NCBI RefSeq assembly: GCF_902148845.1
Contig: NC_043745.1
Location: forward strand, 31,076,063 to 31,140,062
Origin: Salarias fasciatus
Taxonomy: Eukaryota > Chordata > Actinopteri > Blenniiformes > Blenniidae
DNA length: 64,000 nt
Direction of reading: 5' to 3'
Made by a program: the position numbers and the translations under genes. The notes beneath the pieces were generated by a model that saw only the letters and a program-made list of their open reading frames with translations, did not search any database and was not told the DNA's origin. This document shows positions 62,053-64,000 of the stretch, one piece after another (the stretch's first letter is position 1; the number at the start of each line of letters is the position of its first letter).

Positions 62053-64000
62053 GCATCAACAACAAAATCATTATTTTTTAAAACGTAGTTGATTTGTTTG
62101 AAACTTTAGAAGAGTGTTTTGGGATATTTTTAATCTGTCTTCAGTGTAATTTCCCAGAATACGAGCAGCTGTGCATTCAGCCGTGCTACGGTTATGAATG
62201 GACACATTGTGCTTCTTTGGAAGGAGTTTTTTTCCCTGTCATTTCATCTATGAGTGAATCCTTTACTGCCCCCATCATCTTATTTACCAACACCTTACGA
62301 ACCATTTAAAGTAAAAAAATAGCAATGCTGGTGAAAAACCGTTACGTTTGTCCTGAATGATTAATGAATGCATAATCCTCTTGTCTGTTTTTTTTTTTTT
62401 TTTTTTGGTTTTGTTTTTATAGTAAACAAGGCTTGGCTCTCAGCCAGCCGTTATTGCGCAAGCCTATTGAAACCATAGATTGAGCGCTTTCACTCAAGCG
62501 ACGATTTGCATCCGCCAATTTGCCTTTGTTTGTTCCCCTTGGCACTTCCTCTTCTCCCACAAGGCAGCAGCAATTATCTGACAGTGAAAGGGGCCCCCAG
62601 GAATGCCAGCCTGCTGCAGACTGGACCCGCTCAGAGCAACACGTGTTCATCACAGGGACCAAACGGCTTGTAGGAGAGAAGCTCACAATAGAATTAAAAA
62701 GATTACATGATGCAACTGTTGTTTTTTTTTTTTTTTTTTTTTTTGGTTTTTTTTGCCTTGTTGAGACATTTAGCATCCAAAACTTGTAGGTGAAAATCAT
62801 ATTTCCAAACATATGCTCATAATAATGAAAATTTAAGATTAAATATTGTTTATCTTGCATGTAAACTCATAGCATAGTATTCATGCTTCAGCTGTCAGGA
62901 TTCGTCCTCCAGAAAGCAACGACCTCTCCACTGTGCCTCCATATTGTGTATTGACAGATTTCAATTTGTGCAATTGGTCTGACAAGTCAAGGGATGGAAA
63001 CCAGGATCATTTGAGCCACATTATTATCTTTAGCAGCTCAAAATGTGCACAGATCATGGGAGTGAAAACATGAATTGCTGATGAAACCATGAGCTCATGT
63101 GAAAAGTTCCCAAAGCCCCAATGTGACACAACTCCCACATATCCATTAAATGCCTGGAGAAGTTTCACAAATGTGTTCCATTCTTATAGTTTTGTTTGTT
63201 TTGCATCATTTTTGTTGTGGTTTTGACTCACTTTTTGGCAGGCTGATCTGTTTATATTGTTATTTTATATTTATTTGAAGTCTTTTTGGTGTTTACATCA
63301 ATGATTGTTGTGATTTTATATCTATTTGTGGTAGCTATTGTCTCATTTTGATTACCTTTCCCTCACTTTGAGGATGTTTAATTTCAGTTCATGTTAGTTT
63401 TCTTCTTGGTGATATTTCTATGATTCTTTGTGCTTTTCATTCACATTTTATCAAATTGTAGGCTCCTTGGTGACTCACATTGGTCATTTTATGTCTCTTT
63501 TTATAATATCTTTTGCGTATTATTTTGATCTTTCAGCATCCCATCGTCTTTCTGTGCTCTCTGTGACTGTTTAGTGTGTTTTTTAAAACGATTCATTATT
63601 TTTTGTATTATTCTAATGCACTTTTGTGTCTATTTTTATAGCTTGCTGTCTCCTTCTGGAGCAGATAGCCGATGTTTACTTGAGGATGTTCCATTGGCTC
63701 TTAGTGGATTGTTTAGTAAGCCATACATTGGCAATGGCTTGGTTAAGACTCACAATGTGCATGTGCCTTTTAGCTACGGCTTGATTATTGGTGTTTGTAG
63801 CAGCTTGTCTGACACCACCAGCCTCAGACGGTTAATCCTACAACTGTTGATTTGCTAGAAGGTTCCGGGAGTCTTCATTCACTGGGTTTGTACAGCAAAG
63901 CCTCTTACCTGAGCATGAACCAAGCTAACCTTGGATAGTGTTGCTTATTTAGCCTCCTGTTTGTTACACAGTTCCTAGAAAGTAAACGTGTAAACATCGC

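Larger units (their letters stand above)
60316..64000. other. Right end of window: no confirmed gene
   Basis: Mostly AT-rich with a (CA)n tract and long poly-T runs. One possible first exon is listed separately at 60816. No other coding exon or known repeat is visible to the right edge. Confidence 0.5.

Noticed and set aside
62417-62860. A 147-codon minus-strand frame
   Set aside because: It contains a poly-Lys run from a poly-T tract and has no splice sites or recognisable domain.

Overview
This is a vertebrate nuclear window, almost certainly from a teleost fish and probably a percomorph. Evidence: intron-rich genes that match known vertebrate proteins across their whole length, short introns, a gene density of about one per 7 kb, and fish-type repeats (Tc1-like elements, hAT and TTAA-flanked MITEs, non-LTR LINE fragments, (CA)n tracts, long poly-G/poly-T runs). 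There are no operons, CRISPR arrays or bacterial signals.

Layout: 1-7.2 kb is mostly non-coding. c1qtnf4 (+, 7.25-11.85 kb) encodes a secreted protein with two C1q domains; its intron holds a MITE pair split by a hAT-type element. Four genes follow on the minus strand: ndufs3 (complex I subunit, 16.9-20.9 kb), ptpmt1 (mitochondrial lipid phosphatase, 21.8-25.0 kb), prc1 (cytokinesis microtubule bundler, 26.6-33.8 kb) and vps33b (SM-family trafficking protein, 34.8-42.2 kb). vps33b is head-to-head with hddc3/MESH1 (+, 42.6-44.2 kb) across a 411 bp gap. Next comes an mfap1-derived partial duplicate (+, 45.5-47.0 kb), then full-length mfap1 (+, 49.5-52.7 kb), which converges tail-to-tail on hypk (-, 53.2-55.6 kb). 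From 55.6 to 64 kb the sequence is mostly nested mobile elements, homopolymer tracts and unassigned DNA. I reconstructed every exon of the eight complete genes by eye; frames and splice phases close, and predicted lengths (403, 261, 182, 608, 616, 179, 441 and 121 aa) are close to the usual family lengths, except that C1QTNF4 is longer.

The most interesting item is the mfap1 duplicate. It keeps the acidic N-terminal half of MFAP1 (a spliceosome-associated protein), has lost the conserved C-terminal half, and can be spliced in frame to an intact Tc1-type transposase DNA-binding domain (two helix-turn-helix units) that stops just before the catalytic region. The catalytic sequence downstream survives only as decayed fragments. 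This looks like a candidate host-transposase fusion gene of about 369 aa. Expression and selection cannot be shown from sequence alone, and a pseudogene hit by a transposon remains the main alternative.

Functional links are loose: ndufs3 and ptpmt1 are both mitochondrial, and the other genes act in separate housekeeping processes. The gene order joins blocks that in human lie at 11p11.2 (C1QTNF4, NDUFS3, PTPMT1), 15q26 (PRC1, VPS33B, HDDC3) and 15q15 (MFAP1, HYPK).
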